Shown in pieces: positions 1 to 8,468 of a DNA stretch of 35,661 nucleotides. A program made the translations under genes and the position numbers. A model generated the notes under the pieces. It made no database searches, had not been told where the DNA came from, and saw nothing but the letters and a program-made list of their open reading frames with translations. The stretch comes from Candidatus Woesearchaeota archaeon. GTDB lineage: Archaea > Nanobdellota > Nanobdellia > Woesearchaeales > GW2011-AR9. The first letter of the stretch is position 1. The number at the start of each line of letters is the position of its first letter. The DNA is taken from positions 1 through 35,661 of the forward strand of contig JACPND010000028.1 in NCBI GenBank assembly GCA_016185625.1, read 5' to 3'.

Positions 1-383
1 ATAAGTTGACGAATTTGTTTTGTTTGCCAGCCTTGCTTAATATTATGCCTGCGCACAGTTCGACGCAAATTAGTTTCTTGCTTTTGGGAGATTTTTCTTG
101 GTCTTCCGGATTGTTTTTTAGTGTAACGACCAAGCACTCCAGATTTCTCATATCTCTTTTTCCAATAATCCACTTTGCCGTGTGTGCAGCCATAGGAGGC
201 TGCAACATCACGCAATGGTTTCTTGTAGGCATCCCGAATCATAAGAAGCCTATTTTGTATAACTGGCTCTTTTATCCTCTTTAACGAAGCATTGATATTA
301 GATGTTATGTTTGCCCTAATTTCACCTCTTTTTGTAGAATTAAAGAGAATAAGTATATAAATCTGTCTAGAAACTAATGTCAC
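1..383 (-). CDS. IS630-like transposase, N-terminal part (cut by window edge)
   Basis: The minus-strand frame read leftward from about 293 gives a helix-turn-helix region with the string RLLMIRDAYKKPLRDVAASY, then a WKKRYEKSG segment and GRPRKIS. This is the usual N-terminal layout of IS630/Tc1-type transposases (HTH, basic linker, second HTH). The DDE catalytic part would lie beyond position 1. The only in-frame start codons are ATG at 242, which falls inside the HTH, and GTG at 383, which directly follows a TAA, so the 5' limit is uncertain. I saw no convincing terminal inverted repeat. It may be an intact element continuing outside the window or a remnant. Confidence 0.75.
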   Translation of the reverse strand, partial: MTLVSRQIYILILFNSTKRGEIRANITSNINASLKRIKEPVIQNRLLMIRDAYKKPLRDVAASYGCTHGKVDYWKKRYEKSGVLGRYTKKQSGRPRKISQKQETNLRRTVRRHNIKQGWQTKQIRQL

Positions 384-487
384 TTACTATAGTACGTCAA
401 GAGCGATTACTGGATCTCTATCCTCGAGAGGTACATCCTGAAACAGCGGGAATGTCAGAAACGCATTATATTCTTCCACTCAGATAG
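377..487 (+). CDS. possible 36-codon small ORF
   Basis: An ATG-initiated ORF of 36 codons (starting MSLTIVRQERLLDLYPREV) follows a TATA-like tatataaat at 353-361 by about 20 nt, the spacing expected for a leaderless archaeal transcript. I recognise no family. It sits between the transposase and the deaminase fusion and could be a gene remnant or chance. The rest of 384-563 shows nothing else I can name apart from the promoter at 525-542. Confidence 0.2.
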   Translation: MSLTIVRQERLLDLYPREVHPETAGMSETHYILPLR

Positions 488-524
488 AACAGCAACTTAT
501 ACCCTGAATCCTCTCTTTTCCATC

Positions 525-542
525 ACGAAAATTATTATAAAG
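525..542 (+). promoter_or_regulatory. promoter (BRE/TATA) of the kinase-deaminase gene
   Basis: An acgaaa BRE-like stretch is followed by attattataaag. The TATA lies 22-33 nt ahead of the ATG at 564, which implies a leaderless mRNA and supports that start. Confidence 0.6.
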
Positions 543-563
543 CACATTATTTCTGAGAAACGT

Positions 564-1568
564 ATGATTATTGGCGTCACCGGAAATTACGCAGCCGGCA
601 AAGATACTGTTGCCGAGCTCCTGCAGAAAATGAATTTCTATCATGTCTCCTTCTCAGATCTGCTGCGGGAAGAACTGGCGCAACGCAAAGTAAAGATTAC
701 CCGAGACAATCTTATCACTATCGGCAATGAACTGCGCCAGCAGAACGGTGCCGATATACTGGCCCGCCGAGCGCTGGAAAAACTGAAAGACGGTGAAAAT
801 CACGTCTTTACATCCATCCGCAATCCGGCAGAAGTGCAGTTGCTCCAGAAACGTTCTGATTTTCTGTTTATAAATGTCGAGGCCCCGGAAGAGATCCGGC
901 TCCAGCGGATTATCCAACGGGCCAGAGAAAACGATCCACGAACACTAAAAGAGCTGCGCCAGAAAGAAGCGCGTGAAAACAGCACTGATCCCAATGCCCA
1001 GCAGCTGCAAAAAGCAGCAAGCCTGGCTAAGATTACACTAATCAACGATGCCACCGTCGAGAAACTGCAGCAGAAAGTGGAAAAATTAGTGAAGGACTGG
1101 ATGTTCAAACTGCAGTCGCCGCGTCCCGATTGGGATCATTATTTCATGAATATCGCCGAGCAAGTCAAAATGCGCTGCAATTGCCTGTCGGCGAAAAAAG
1201 GAGCGGTTATCGTCCAGGATAAAATGATCATCTCGACGGGCTATAATGGCACGCCGAAAGGCATTGTGCATTGCACGGCTGGCGGATGCCCGCGCTGCAC
1301 TTCCCGCCATTTAGGTAAAATCAAGTCCGGAGACTATTCGCAGCCCTGCATCTGCTGTCATGCCGAAGAGAATGCTATTGTGCAGGCCGCGTATAATGGC
1401 ACGTCCACCAAGGGAGCACGGATGTATACTACATTTACCCCCTGCTCCACCTGTGCAAAAATGATTATCAACGCTGGGGTAAAAGAAATCGTGGCCAAGG
1501 TAATTTATCCTGATGATGTCGGGACAGCGCTGTTGAAAGATGCCGGAGTCATTCTTCGAGTACTCTGA
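564..1568 (+). CDS. P-loop nucleotide kinase-like / dCMP deaminase fusion
   Basis: A two-domain protein of 334 aa. Residues 1 to about 180 form a P-loop kinase-like domain with Walker A GNYAAGKDT (7-15), resembling dephospho-CoA/nucleoside monophosphate kinases. Residues about 188-334 are a zinc deoxycytidylate deaminase: HAEEN with zinc His266 and catalytic Glu268, and PCSTC with zinc Cys294 and Cys297. Further Cys/His residues at about 236-265 may bind a second zinc, as in T4-type dCMP deaminases. The deaminase would turn dCMP into dUMP for dTMP synthesis. A kinase-like N-terminus joined to a dCMP deaminase is also known in fungal Dcd1. Whether the kinase half is active, and on what, cannot be told from sequence. 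The gene appears monocistronic with its own TATA. Confidence 0.9.
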   Translation: MIIGVTGNYAAGKDTVAELLQKMNFYHVSFSDLLREELAQRKVKITRDNLITIGNELRQQNGADILARRALEKLKDGENHVFTSIRNPAEVQLLQKRSDFLFINVEAPEEIRLQRIIQRARENDPRTLKELRQKEARENSTDPNAQQLQKAASLAKITLINDATVEKLQQKVEKLVKDWMFKLQSPRPDWDHYFMNIAEQVKMRCNCLSAKKGAVIVQDKMIISTGYNGTPKGIVHCTAGGCPRCTSRHLGKIKSGDYSQPCICCHAEENAIVQAAYNGTSTKGARMYTTFTPCSTCAKMIINAGVKEIVAKVIYPDDVGTALLKDAGVILRVL

Positions 1569-1573
1569 TAGCC

Positions 1574-1945
1574 TCAGGATTTATGGATGGAGAGGATCAT
1601 AGTCTCTAAAATGGGCTTATAAATTTTAGGATCCTTGATGACAAAACCGTAAGCTCCATAATCACTTCTTGCCAGATTAGCAATAGTATCTCCGGGATAA
1701 TCTCTGGAGACGATTAATACTGGTTGAGTAAATCCTTCCTTTTTTAATTCGTCCGTCACCAAACATCCATTCTCCTTACCCAGCTGAAAATCCATGAGTA
1801 TAGCATCGATGGTTTGGTCTTTTAATTTTTCTCTCGCTTCCTTACTACTATCAGCTGCGATAAGGTTGTAAATTTGCCCAAGTTCACGCTGATATTCCTG
1901 GTGCTCTTTTCCATCATCATCCACACATAATACGGTTGGTCTCAT
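1574..1945 (-). CDS. stand-alone response-regulator receiver domain
   Basis: A 123-aa protein made only of a CheY-like receiver domain. The acidic pocket is Asp9/Asp10 (VDDD), the phospho-acceptor is Asp52 in ILMDFQ, the switch Ser is Ser80 (IVSRD) and the conserved Lys is Lys104 (VIKD). There is no output domain. The ATG at 1945 is preceded by a GGAGGAG ribosome site at 1955-1961 on the minus strand, which fixes the start; most neighbours are leaderless. No histidine kinase is encoded in this window, so the partner is unknown. It ends 5 nt from the convergent deaminase gene. Confidence 0.9.
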   Translation of the reverse strand: MRPTVLCVDDDGKEHQEYQRELGQIYNLIAADSSKEAREKLKDQTIDAILMDFQLGKENGCLVTDELKKEGFTQPVLIVSRDYPGDTIANLARSDYGAYGFVIKDPKIYKPILETMILSIHKS

Positions 1946-2136
1946 AAAATATTACTCCTCCACAAAATTCTCTATACAGTTCTGATGCTCTTCCACTTGA
2001 TCCGGATAATTGTAATGCCCTTGTTGTATCCTCTTATGGTTTTATATGTTGAAAAGAGATCTTATTTATTAAACTATCGCTATTTTAAAGTGATAAATCA
2101 ATGAAATAACTCCTTCGTTTCTTTCTTAAGAGTGAA

Positions 2137-2153
2137 CGCAATCTTTATAAATA
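2137..2153 (+). promoter_or_regulatory. strong promoter of the rpl7ae operon
   Basis: The sequence gcaatctttataaataa matches the promoter core upstream of tuf (8861) and tRNA-Asp (29970): a TTTATAAATAAACC-type TATA box. Expected transcription start is near 2178, leaving a leader of about 75 nt before rpl7ae. Confidence 0.65.
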
Positions 2154-2175
2154 AACCGCCTTTTTGAAAGAATAT

Positions 2176-2247
2176 TACCGATGACCAACACAGAGGTAAC
2201 AAGTCTTAGGGTTACTTCTTGCTGTTGTCTTTAAAATAGTCGAGGTA
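2176..2247 (+). promoter_or_regulatory. structured 5' leader of rpl7ae
   Basis: The leader can fold into one long hairpin. TACC (2176-2179) pairs with GGTA (2244-2247), GAC (2183-2185) with GTC (2239-2241), CAACA (2186-2190) with TGTTG (2223-2227), and GAGGTAAC (2193-2200) with GTTACTTC (2211-2218). The lowest internal loop is GAT opposite GA, which resembles but does not fully satisfy a kink-turn. L7Ae is known to control its own mRNA through a leader kink-turn in some archaea, so autoregulation is a reasonable guess. The pairing was found by eye. Confidence 0.4.
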
Positions 2248-2253
2248 CACACT

Positions 2254-2565
2254 ATGGCCGATGAAGCGAAAATATTAGAAGCGGTGGAAATTGCCCGCAC
2301 CACCGGAAAAATCAGGAAAGGGGCCAATGAAGCGACGAAAGCGATTGAAAAAGGCGAAGCAAAATTAGTGGTCTATGCCGCTGATGTCAGCCCCAAGGAA
2401 ATCGTCATGCATCTGCCCCTGCTCTGTAAAGAGAAAAATATTCTTTGTGTACAAGTGAGCAAGAAAGATGAATTAGGGGCTGCCGCCGGATTAGGATTAG
2501 GAACGTCCGCCGTCGCGATCGTCAAAGAAGGAGACGCGAAAGCCGCGATTGAATCATTAAAGTGA
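2254..2565 (+). CDS. rpl7ae: ribosomal protein L7Ae / kink-turn-binding protein
   Basis: The 103-aa product has the L7Ae/L30e/Gadd45 fold pattern: KGANEATKAIEKGEAKLVVYAADVSP, then a VPI-like loop and GAAAGLGLGTSAVAI near the C-terminus. It binds kink-turns in 23S rRNA and in C/D and H/ACA guide RNAs, and in some archaea RNase P RNA, so it is both a ribosomal and an RNP core protein. It is slightly shorter than the typical 120 aa. It leads a five-gene translation operon (L7Ae, S28e, L24e, Ndk, EF-2), with 24 nt to the next gene. Confidence 0.95.
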   Translation: MADEAKILEAVEIARTTGKIRKGANEATKAIEKGEAKLVVYAADVSPKEIVMHLPLLCKEKNILCVQVSKKDELGAAAGLGLGTSAVAIVKEGDAKAAIESLK

Positions 2566-2589
2566 TGAATAGGAATTATTGAGGTAAGC

Positions 2590-2868
2590 ATGGGAAAAAA
2601 AATGCCGGTAAAAGGTCAAGAAGAAGTGAAAGCAGAAGGCGTGATTACATTTCCCCCAGGATTTGCCGCGGAAGTGAAAGAGATTGTCGGACGAACGGGA
2701 ACGCGGGGAGAAGTCACCCAAGTGATGTGCCAGATTCGCGATGGCAGGGATAAGGATAAAGCCATCCGGCGTAATGTCAAAGGCCCAGTCCGTATCGGCG
2801 ATATCATCGTCCTATTGGAAACAGAGATTGAAGCGCAGAGAATAGGCGGCGGCAGGAGAAGCGGATAA
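2590..2868 (+). CDS. rps28e: 30S ribosomal protein S28e
   Basis: The 92-aa product contains the S28e core from about residue 24, with [34 protein letters not shown] and a basic RRSG tail. It is an OB-fold protein of the small subunit near the mRNA exit. The N-terminal 20 residues ([20 protein letters not shown]) extend beyond the usual start of about 70-aa homologues; the first ATG is kept because no other start lies near the core. The stop overlaps the next start (TAATG), suggesting translational coupling to rpl24e. Confidence 0.92.
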   Translation: MGKKMPVKGQEEVKAEGVITFPPGFAAEVKEIVGRTGTRGEVTQVMCQIRDGRDKDKAIRRNVKGPVRIGDIIVLLETEIEAQRIGGGRRSG

Positions 2869-3074
2869 TGGCAAAGTGCTCTTTTTGCGGCAACCAGATT
2901 GAAGCTGGAACGGGAAAGATGTTCATCTTTAATACAGGTAAGATTAATTATTTCTGCTCGCGCAAATGCGAGACGAATCTCTTGTCATTGAAACGCAAGC
3001 CTCTGGAAACCGCCTGGACACAGGAATACCGAAGGGAACATAAGAAAGGAGTGAAGAAAGAGACTAAACCATGA
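2868..3074 (+). CDS. rpl24e: 50S ribosomal protein L24e (zinc ribbon)
   Basis: The 68-aa protein has the L24e zinc ribbon: CSFCG near residues 4-8 and CSRKCE near 30-35, a Cys4 metal site. Its basic C-terminus ends HKKGVKKETKP. S28e, L24e and Ndk are adjacent in many archaea. Its start overlaps the rps28e stop by one base, and its stop overlaps the ndk start (ATGA), so the three genes are probably translated together. Confidence 0.95.
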   Translation: MAKCSFCGNQIEAGTGKMFIFNTGKINYFCSRKCETNLLSLKRKPLETAWTQEYRREHKKGVKKETKP

Positions 3075-3568
3075 TTGAGCGAACCTTAGTTCTCTTAAAG
3101 CCCGATGCGGTGCAACGCGAAATTATGGGAAAGATTATTTCTCGCTTTGAAGATGCAGGATTAAAAATAGTGGGAGTTAAAATGGTCTGGGCAGATACAG
3201 CCTTCGCCAGAAAGCATTATGATGAGATTGGAGAAGTCGGAAAGCGACGAGGCGAAAAAGTGCTGCAACATATGCTTAAAGTATTAAGCAGCGGGCCAGT
3301 GTTAGCGTTGTGTATTGAAGGAGTTAATGCAGTAGAAAATGTTCGGAAGATGGCTGGGGCGACCGAACCAAAAGCAGCTCCGCCCGGCACGATCCGTGGC
3401 GATTTTTCTCATACAAGTTTTGCGCATGCAGATCAGTTAAATAAAGGTGTCGAGAATGTGATTCACGCTTCGGGCAGTATTGACGATGCCACCAAAGAAA
3501 TTTCATTGTGGTTCTCTTCCAAAGAACTTCATAATTATAAAACAGTGCATGAGGCACACGTCTTTTAG
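3071..3568 (+). CDS. ndk: nucleoside diphosphate kinase
   Basis: The product transfers the gamma phosphate of ATP to NDPs through a phospho-histidine. Family marks are ERTLVLLKPDAV at the N-terminus, GTIRGDF near 106-112 and the active-site stretch NVIHASGS with catalytic His132; most homologues read NVIHGSDS, so this is a mild variant. At 165 aa it is longer than the common 150 because of an insertion (SHTSFAHADQLNKG) between GTIRGDF and the active site, as in several archaeal enzymes. It overlaps rpl24e by 4 nt and lies 3 nt before fusA. Confidence 0.95.
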   Translation: MIERTLVLLKPDAVQREIMGKIISRFEDAGLKIVGVKMVWADTAFARKHYDEIGEVGKRRGEKVLQHMLKVLSSGPVLALCIEGVNAVENVRKMAGATEPKAAPPGTIRGDFSHTSFAHADQLNKGVENVIHASGSIDDATKEISLWFSSKELHNYKTVHEAHVF

Positions 3569-3571
3569 ACC

Positions 3572-5764
3572 ATGGCAGGCATGATTGAATTGGTGACGAA
3601 GATCACCCAGAACCCGAAATACATCCGTAATATCTGTACGTCTGCCCACATACATCATGGAAAAACTGCCTTTACTGACAATCTTCTCGCGGCGTCCGGA
3701 AAAATGGCTTCTAAATATGCCGGACAATTAGAAGGAGGCATGGCCACCTGGCTGCATGCCGACGAGCAGGAACGATTGATGACCGTCGACGCGGCAAATG
3801 TCTCCATGGTGCACGAATTTGATGGCCACGAATATCTGATTAATCTGATTGACACGCCCGGACACGTGGATTTTGGCGGGAATGTGACGCGGGCAATGCG
3901 GGCAGTGGACGGAACGGTAGTTCTTATTTGCGCTGTAGAGGGCATCATGCCGCAGACGGAAACAGTGGTCAGGCAAGCCCTGCGCGAACGCGTCAAGCCG
4001 GTGCTCTTCATCAATAAGATGGATAGGCTGGTGAAAGAATTGAAGCTTTCTCCGGAAAAAATTGCCGAGCGGGTTATGACCTTGATGACGAACTTCAACG
4101 AATTGATTGATCGCATTGCGGAACCGGAATACAAAGAGAAATGGAAAGTGAAAGTGCAGGATGGCAGCGTCGCCTTTGGCAGCGCACGGGAGAATTGGGC
4201 GCTGAGTTTTCCGTACATGAACAAGAAGGGAATTAAATTTGCCGATGTCCTGCGGATTTATGAGATGGAAGAAGAGGAGCGCAAGAAATGGGTGTGGGAG
4301 AATGCGCCACTGCATGAAGTTATTTTAGACATTGTGATCAAGCACCATCCCGATCCATTAGAAGCCCAGTTATATCGTATCCCGAAGATCTGGCATGGCG
4401 ATGCCGAATCAGAATTTGGCAAAGATTTGCTGCATTGCAATCCGGATGGCAAAGTTGGTTTTGTGATCACGCGTATCGTGATTGATCCCCGCTCAGGAAA
4501 AGATATTGCTGCCGGCCGCTTGTTCAGCGGGACGCTAAAAGGCGGCATGGAAGTATATCTGAATAACGCGAAACAGAAACAGCGCGTGCAGAATGTCTAT
4601 ATTTACAATGGTGTCAAGCCGGAAATCATCGAATCGCTTCCCGCGGGAAATGTCCTGGCGATTTCCGGCGTACTGGGTTTTGCCGGAGAGACGATTACTC
4701 TTGAGCCGGAACAGCCTTTTGAAGAACTGAAGCATATTTTTGAGCCGGTGATCACCAAGGCAATTGAGCCGAAGAAGTCCGGCGATCTGCCAAAATTGAT
4801 TGAAGTGCTGCGCAAAGTCAGCCGGGAAGATCCGTCGATTAAAGTGGAGATCAATGAAGAGACCGGACAGAATCTCATCAGCGGGATGGGAGAATTGCAC
4901 TTGGAGATTGTGGAGAATAGGATCATCACGGAAAAAGCTGTCGAAGTGAAAACCTCGCCGCCGATTGTCGTCTATCGGGAAAGCATCAATAAAAAAAGTC
5001 CGGAAACGGAAGGAAAATCGCCCAACAAGCATAACAAATTATATTTCTATGTAGAACCGCTAGAGCCGGAGATTGCCCAGGGGATTAAAGACGGGAAAAT
5101 GACCGTAGGACGATTGCGCAAGAAAGACGACCAAGTAATTTCCTTCCTGCGTGATGAATGCGGCTGGGATACCAAGACGGCGCAGCAGGTGAAAGCAGTC
5201 ATCAACGGGAATATGTTCATGGATGCGACGCGGGGCATTGTCTATATCAACGAGATCATGGAATTGGTATTGGATATGTTTGAAGATGTGATGAAAGCTG
5301 GTCCTTTGGCAAAGGAGCCGTGCATGGGCATTAAAGTAGTGATGACGGATTGTAATTTGCACGAGGATGCGATTCACCGTGGCCCGGCGCAGATGTACCC
5401 AGCAGTCAGAGAAGGTATTCGGGGTGCGATCATGCAGGCTGGCCCGGTGATGTTTGAGCCGCTGCAAATCATGAGAATTGAAGCGCCGACTGCGTATACG
5501 GGAGAGATTTCGAAACTCGTGACGTCGAAACGGGGACAATTATTAGACATGAACCAGGAGAGGGAGGAAGTGATCGTGAAAGCCAAACTTCCCGTGGGAG
5601 AGATGATCGGCTGGAGCAATGACTTGCGCTCGGCGACGGAAGGACGGGGAAACTCTTCTTTGGTTGACCAGATGTTCGAGAAATTGCCGCATGAACTGCA
5701 GGAGAGGATACGGCAGCAGATCATCCAGCGAAAAGGATTGACGGCAGGGGAGTTAGGGGCATAA
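3572..5764 (+). CDS. fusA: translation elongation factor aEF-2
   Basis: A 730-aa GTPase that translocates the ribosome. G1 is AHIHHGKTA, where most EF-2s read AHIDHGKTT; the P-loop A-x4-GKT is intact. G2/switch I is ERLMTVDAA, G3 is DTPGHVDF and G4 is NKMD. Domains II-V follow. Domain IV carries LHEDAIHRGPAQMYP, with the diphthamide-candidate His near 602, so the modification site is kept. It is the last gene of the rpl7ae operon, 3 nt after ndk. A weak hairpin (CAGGC/GCCTG, 5779-5799) follows the stop. Length is typical. Confidence 0.97.
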   Translation: MAGMIELVTKITQNPKYIRNICTSAHIHHGKTAFTDNLLAASGKMASKYAGQLEGGMATWLHADEQERLMTVDAANVSMVHEFDGHEYLINLIDTPGHVDFGGNVTRAMRAVDGTVVLICAVEGIMPQTETVVRQALRERVKPVLFINKMDRLVKELKLSPEKIAERVMTLMTNFNELIDRIAEPEYKEKWKVKVQDGSVAFGSARENWALSFPYMNKKGIKFADVLRIYEMEEEERKKWVWENAPLHEVILDIVIKHHPDPLEAQLYRIPKIWHGDAESEFGKDLLHCNPDGKVGFVITRIVIDPRSGKDIAAGRLFSGTLKGGMEVYLNNAKQKQRVQNVYIYNGVKPEIIESLPAGNVLAISGVLGFAGETITLEPEQPFEELKHIFEPVITKAIEPKKSGDLPKLIEVLRKVSREDPSIKVEINEETGQNLISGMGELHLEIVENRIITEKAVEVKTSPPIVVYRESINKKSPETEGKSPNKHNKLYFYVEPLEPEIAQGIKDGKMTVGRLRKKDDQVISFLRDECGWDTKTAQQVKAVINGNMFMDATRGIVYINEIMELVLDMFEDVMKAGPLAKEPCMGIKVVMTDCNLHEDAIHRGPAQMYPAVREGIRGAIMQAGPVMFEPLQIMRIEAPTAYTGEISKLVTSKRGQLLDMNQEREEVIVKAKLPVGEMIGWSNDLRSATEGRGNSSLVDQMFEKLPHELQERIRQQIIQRKGLTAGELGA

Positions 5765-5778
5765 AGCTGAACATTTCT

Positions 5779-5829
5779 CAGGCCGCTTTTCTAAGCCTGT
5801 GTTGATAAAAGGCTATTTGACTATTTTTT
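5779..5829 (+). terminator. possible terminator after fusA
   Basis: CAGGC (5779-5783) can pair with GCCTG (5795-5799), and a six-T run follows at 5824-5829 at the very end of the convergent lipoprotein gene. In archaea the T-run is the main termination signal; the hairpin may be incidental. Confidence 0.35.
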
Positions 5830-8319
5830 ATTGAAATTCCCCGTTCTCTGATTATCGTGTCGAGCAGTAGGCCAAGGGGCTTCTTTATCTAACGGTTGTG
5901 TTCCGCAGACTGAATAAAGCACACCATTTACTGCATTGCAGAAATATAGTGTACCATTATCTCCTAAGACCAAGTTATTCGGCGAGATCCAATTCGGCCC
6001 TACTGGATCAGTTGTTAAATACATCATTGTATCTCCTTTTTCTGCGTCGGCTATCTCTAGACCACCAGAACCGAACAGATATAAAACGTCGTTGGAGGCT
6101 ATAACAGCCTGCGAAAAGGAGTATTGATCAGTTTCCCAATGAACAAATCCGGCAGATGATATTGCTCCTTGTTTCGAATACAAATCCCCCTTCACATCAA
6201 TCACTGGCAACCCCTGACCCCACTTTTGTATCATCCAGATAGATCCGCCAGAATAAGCTACCAGGTCCTGGGAAGTTGTCGTGAAAAAAAATAATTCACC
6301 CTTAGGGCCAAATAAGGGGGGGCTTTTAATATAACCCGCGTATAAATTGCTAAAATCTTGTTCCCACTTTAATGTTCCGGTTGGATCCAACGCGTAGAGC
6401 TTAGCGTATCTGCCGGCGTAAATCGTTTCATCCGGACCAACCGATGTTCCTGTTTCAAAGGGACCAATATCATAAGCCCATTGGCCCTCGCCGCTTTTAG
6501 TGACAGCCTCGATGTGCCCGCAGGATTTATAAGGAGCAACATTAATACTTTTTAACCTTACACTGGCATACGCAATTCCATTAGGTGAAAGTGAGATATT
6601 GAAAACACCACTATCACTGGTGAGGTCTGCGTCACTAAAAACATCACTTCCACAGACAGAAAAATGGTAGTCCCATTTCTCTTCTAAAACAATCTCCTCC
6701 AGAGCTTTCATCGTAGTGCCGTGTCTGGCATAAATGATTCCATCACCAGAAATAACCGGGTCTATGGCAACAGTATCAGATTGCCCTTCCAGTGTTCCAT
6801 CTTTAGGATTAATGGCGAATAGGTAACCGGCGTCATCATTAACGTATATTATTCCGTCCTTTCCCAGAGCTATAAAAGGGAATTGCGCAGCACTGCAAGT
6901 GACTGCCTCAGATCTCCAGAGAATGCTTCCACATACCTTCGGATTATCATCGAATAAGTCTAAATTGTTATCCACATAACCTTCCGGCTTCTGGCAGTCT
7001 AGAATTATTTTTTCTGATGCGCCATATCCATCATTATCTCCATCTTTGAACCAAGTTACCCCATTTAAGCCTTCGTCAACTGCCCCATCGCAGTTGTTAT
7101 CAACATGATCACATACCTCTGGTTCTGGTTTAGGTGCAGTACACTCCTTCCATTGTTCATTCACGCAGCCTTCTATCCCCTCTCCGCAAGCTGTTGAACA
7201 GATCTTCAGGAGATTTTCGTCAATGAGGCCATTACAATCGTTGTCAATTCCATCGCATACCTCTTCCTCTGGCAGTGGCGCCGTGCAGGCCGTCCAGCCG
7301 CCATTTTCACAAAGCTGAGAACCTGTTCCGCATCCGGTATAACATTCGAGAATCAAGCTTTCATCTACCTGTCCATCGCAGTTGTTATCGACGTTATCAC
7401 AAACCTCGGTTGTATTTGGATTGATATCAGGATCAGAATCGTTGCAGTCCTGAGGGTTATTAACGTATTCCCCAGGGGGTATATTACAGAAAAATTCTTT
7501 GGTATCTTGATCGCCAAAACTATCTTGGTCATTATCTTTGTACCACGCAGATAAAGGAAGCCCCTCATCCATTTGTCCGTTGCAATTGTCATCTAGGCCA
7601 TTACAGACCTCAATAGCAACAGGACTAACATCGATCTCAGAATCATTGCAATCCCAGGGATCAAGAGGATTATGGGCCCTATATCCTTCAGGCGGCATAC
7701 AGGCTTTAACACTTTCAGAACTAGTAGGAAAGCCATCGCCATCATGGTCTTTATACCAATCGTTAAAGGTTACTCCTTCGTCTGTTTGTCCATCGCAGTT
7801 GTCATCAATACTGTTGCAGATATCTTCAATAGCAGGATTTCGATTAGGATTATTATCGTCACAATCTCCTAAGTTAGAAACATAACCGGATGGCGCTTTA
7901 CAAGACTGTTCGCTTATTTCTTTGACGCCATAGCCGTCTCCATCATTATCCCAAAAAAATGTTTTCTTTTCGCAGGGGGGATTAGCAGTTTCCTCATTAT
8001 AATTATCTGGAGAACTAATCCCCTCTTGCCGACTGATCTCCTCTTGTTGCTTAGAATCTTGAGAATCAACATCAAAATAACTTACTGCACCTGTTTCAGC
8101 ATAATTATCCCGAGAACGAATCTCATCTTGTTGCTCAGGATCTTGAGGAACCACATCAACCACATCATAAACATCACTTACCACGTCTCTTCCAGATATA
8201 TTGGTTTTAGGATAATTTTTGCCGACACCGTCCTCTCCACATCCAGCTAGCCCTAAAAGAAGCGCACCAGTAGCTAATGTTCTTTGAAAAGCAAATTTTC
8301 GTAGTATTTTTTCTAACAT
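5821..8319 (-). CDS. MopE-repeat metal-binding lipoprotein with PQQ-like beta-propeller
   Basis: An 832-aa secreted protein. Residues 1-26 are a signal peptide ending in the lipobox LAGC (Cys27), so it is probably lipid-anchored on the outer face. Residues about 30-115 are an acidic linker with two related repeats (QDPEQQDEI / QDSKQQEEI). Residues about 120-450 contain five MopE-type motifs of the form VCDxxDNxCDGxxDE, alternating with four thrombospondin-3-like WYKDxDGDG calcium motifs. From about 470 to the end are short repeats such as GKDGIIYVNDDAGYLFAINPKDG, typical of PQQ-like beta-propellers. MopE motifs are common in bacterial surface proteins (Myxococcota, for example), so acquisition is possible. 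Role: surface binding of metal or polymers, inferred. It stands alone between convergent fusA and a divergent orphan. Confidence 0.85.
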   Translation of the reverse strand: MLEKILRKFAFQRTLATGALLLGLAGCGEDGVGKNYPKTNISGRDVVSDVYDVVDVVPQDPEQQDEIRSRDNYAETGAVSYFDVDSQDSKQQEEISRQEGISSPDNYNEETANPPCEKKTFFWDNDGDGYGVKEISEQSCKAPSGYVSNLGDCDDNNPNRNPAIEDICNSIDDNCDGQTDEGVTFNDWYKDHDGDGFPTSSESVKACMPPEGYRAHNPLDPWDCNDSEIDVSPVAIEVCNGLDDNCNGQMDEGLPLSAWYKDNDQDSFGDQDTKEFFCNIPPGEYVNNPQDCNDSDPDINPNTTEVCDNVDNNCDGQVDESLILECYTGCGTGSQLCENGGWTACTAPLPEEEVCDGIDNDCNGLIDENLLKICSTACGEGIEGCVNEQWKECTAPKPEPEVCDHVDNNCDGAVDEGLNGVTWFKDGDNDGYGASEKIILDCQKPEGYVDNNLDLFDDNPKVCGSILWRSEAVTCSAAQFPFIALGKDGIIYVNDDAGYLFAINPKDGTLEGQSDTVAIDPVISGDGIIYARHGTTMKALEEIVLEEKWDYHFSVCGSDVFSDADLTSDSGVFNISLSPNGIAYASVRLKSINVAPYKSCGHIEAVTKSGEGQWAYDIGPFETGTSVGPDETIYAGRYAKLYALDPTGTLKWEQDFSNLYAGYIKSPPLFGPKGELFFFTTTSQDLVAYSGGSIWMIQKWGQGLPVIDVKGDLYSKQGAISSAGFVHWETDQYSFSQAVIASNDVLYLFGSGGLEIADAEKGDTMMYLTTDPVGPNWISPNNLVLGDNGTLYFCNAVNGVLYSVCGTQPLDKEAPWPTARHDNQRTGNFNKK

Positions 8320-8468
8320 CTTTATTCGGCCACACCAGAAACCACCAATCTTTACTCTTTTTTATTGTTTCTTTAATAATGTTTCGCTTCAGAAAGCTCT
8401 ATAGAAAAAGTCGCCTAGACCGTTAGTTTCAGAAACTTTTAATAGCAGTTCTTAGGGCAGTTGGAATC

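Noticed and set aside
3655-5724. Several long minus-strand frames inside fusA
   Set aside because: They lie entirely antisense to a clear aEF-2 gene and have no domain pattern or promoter.
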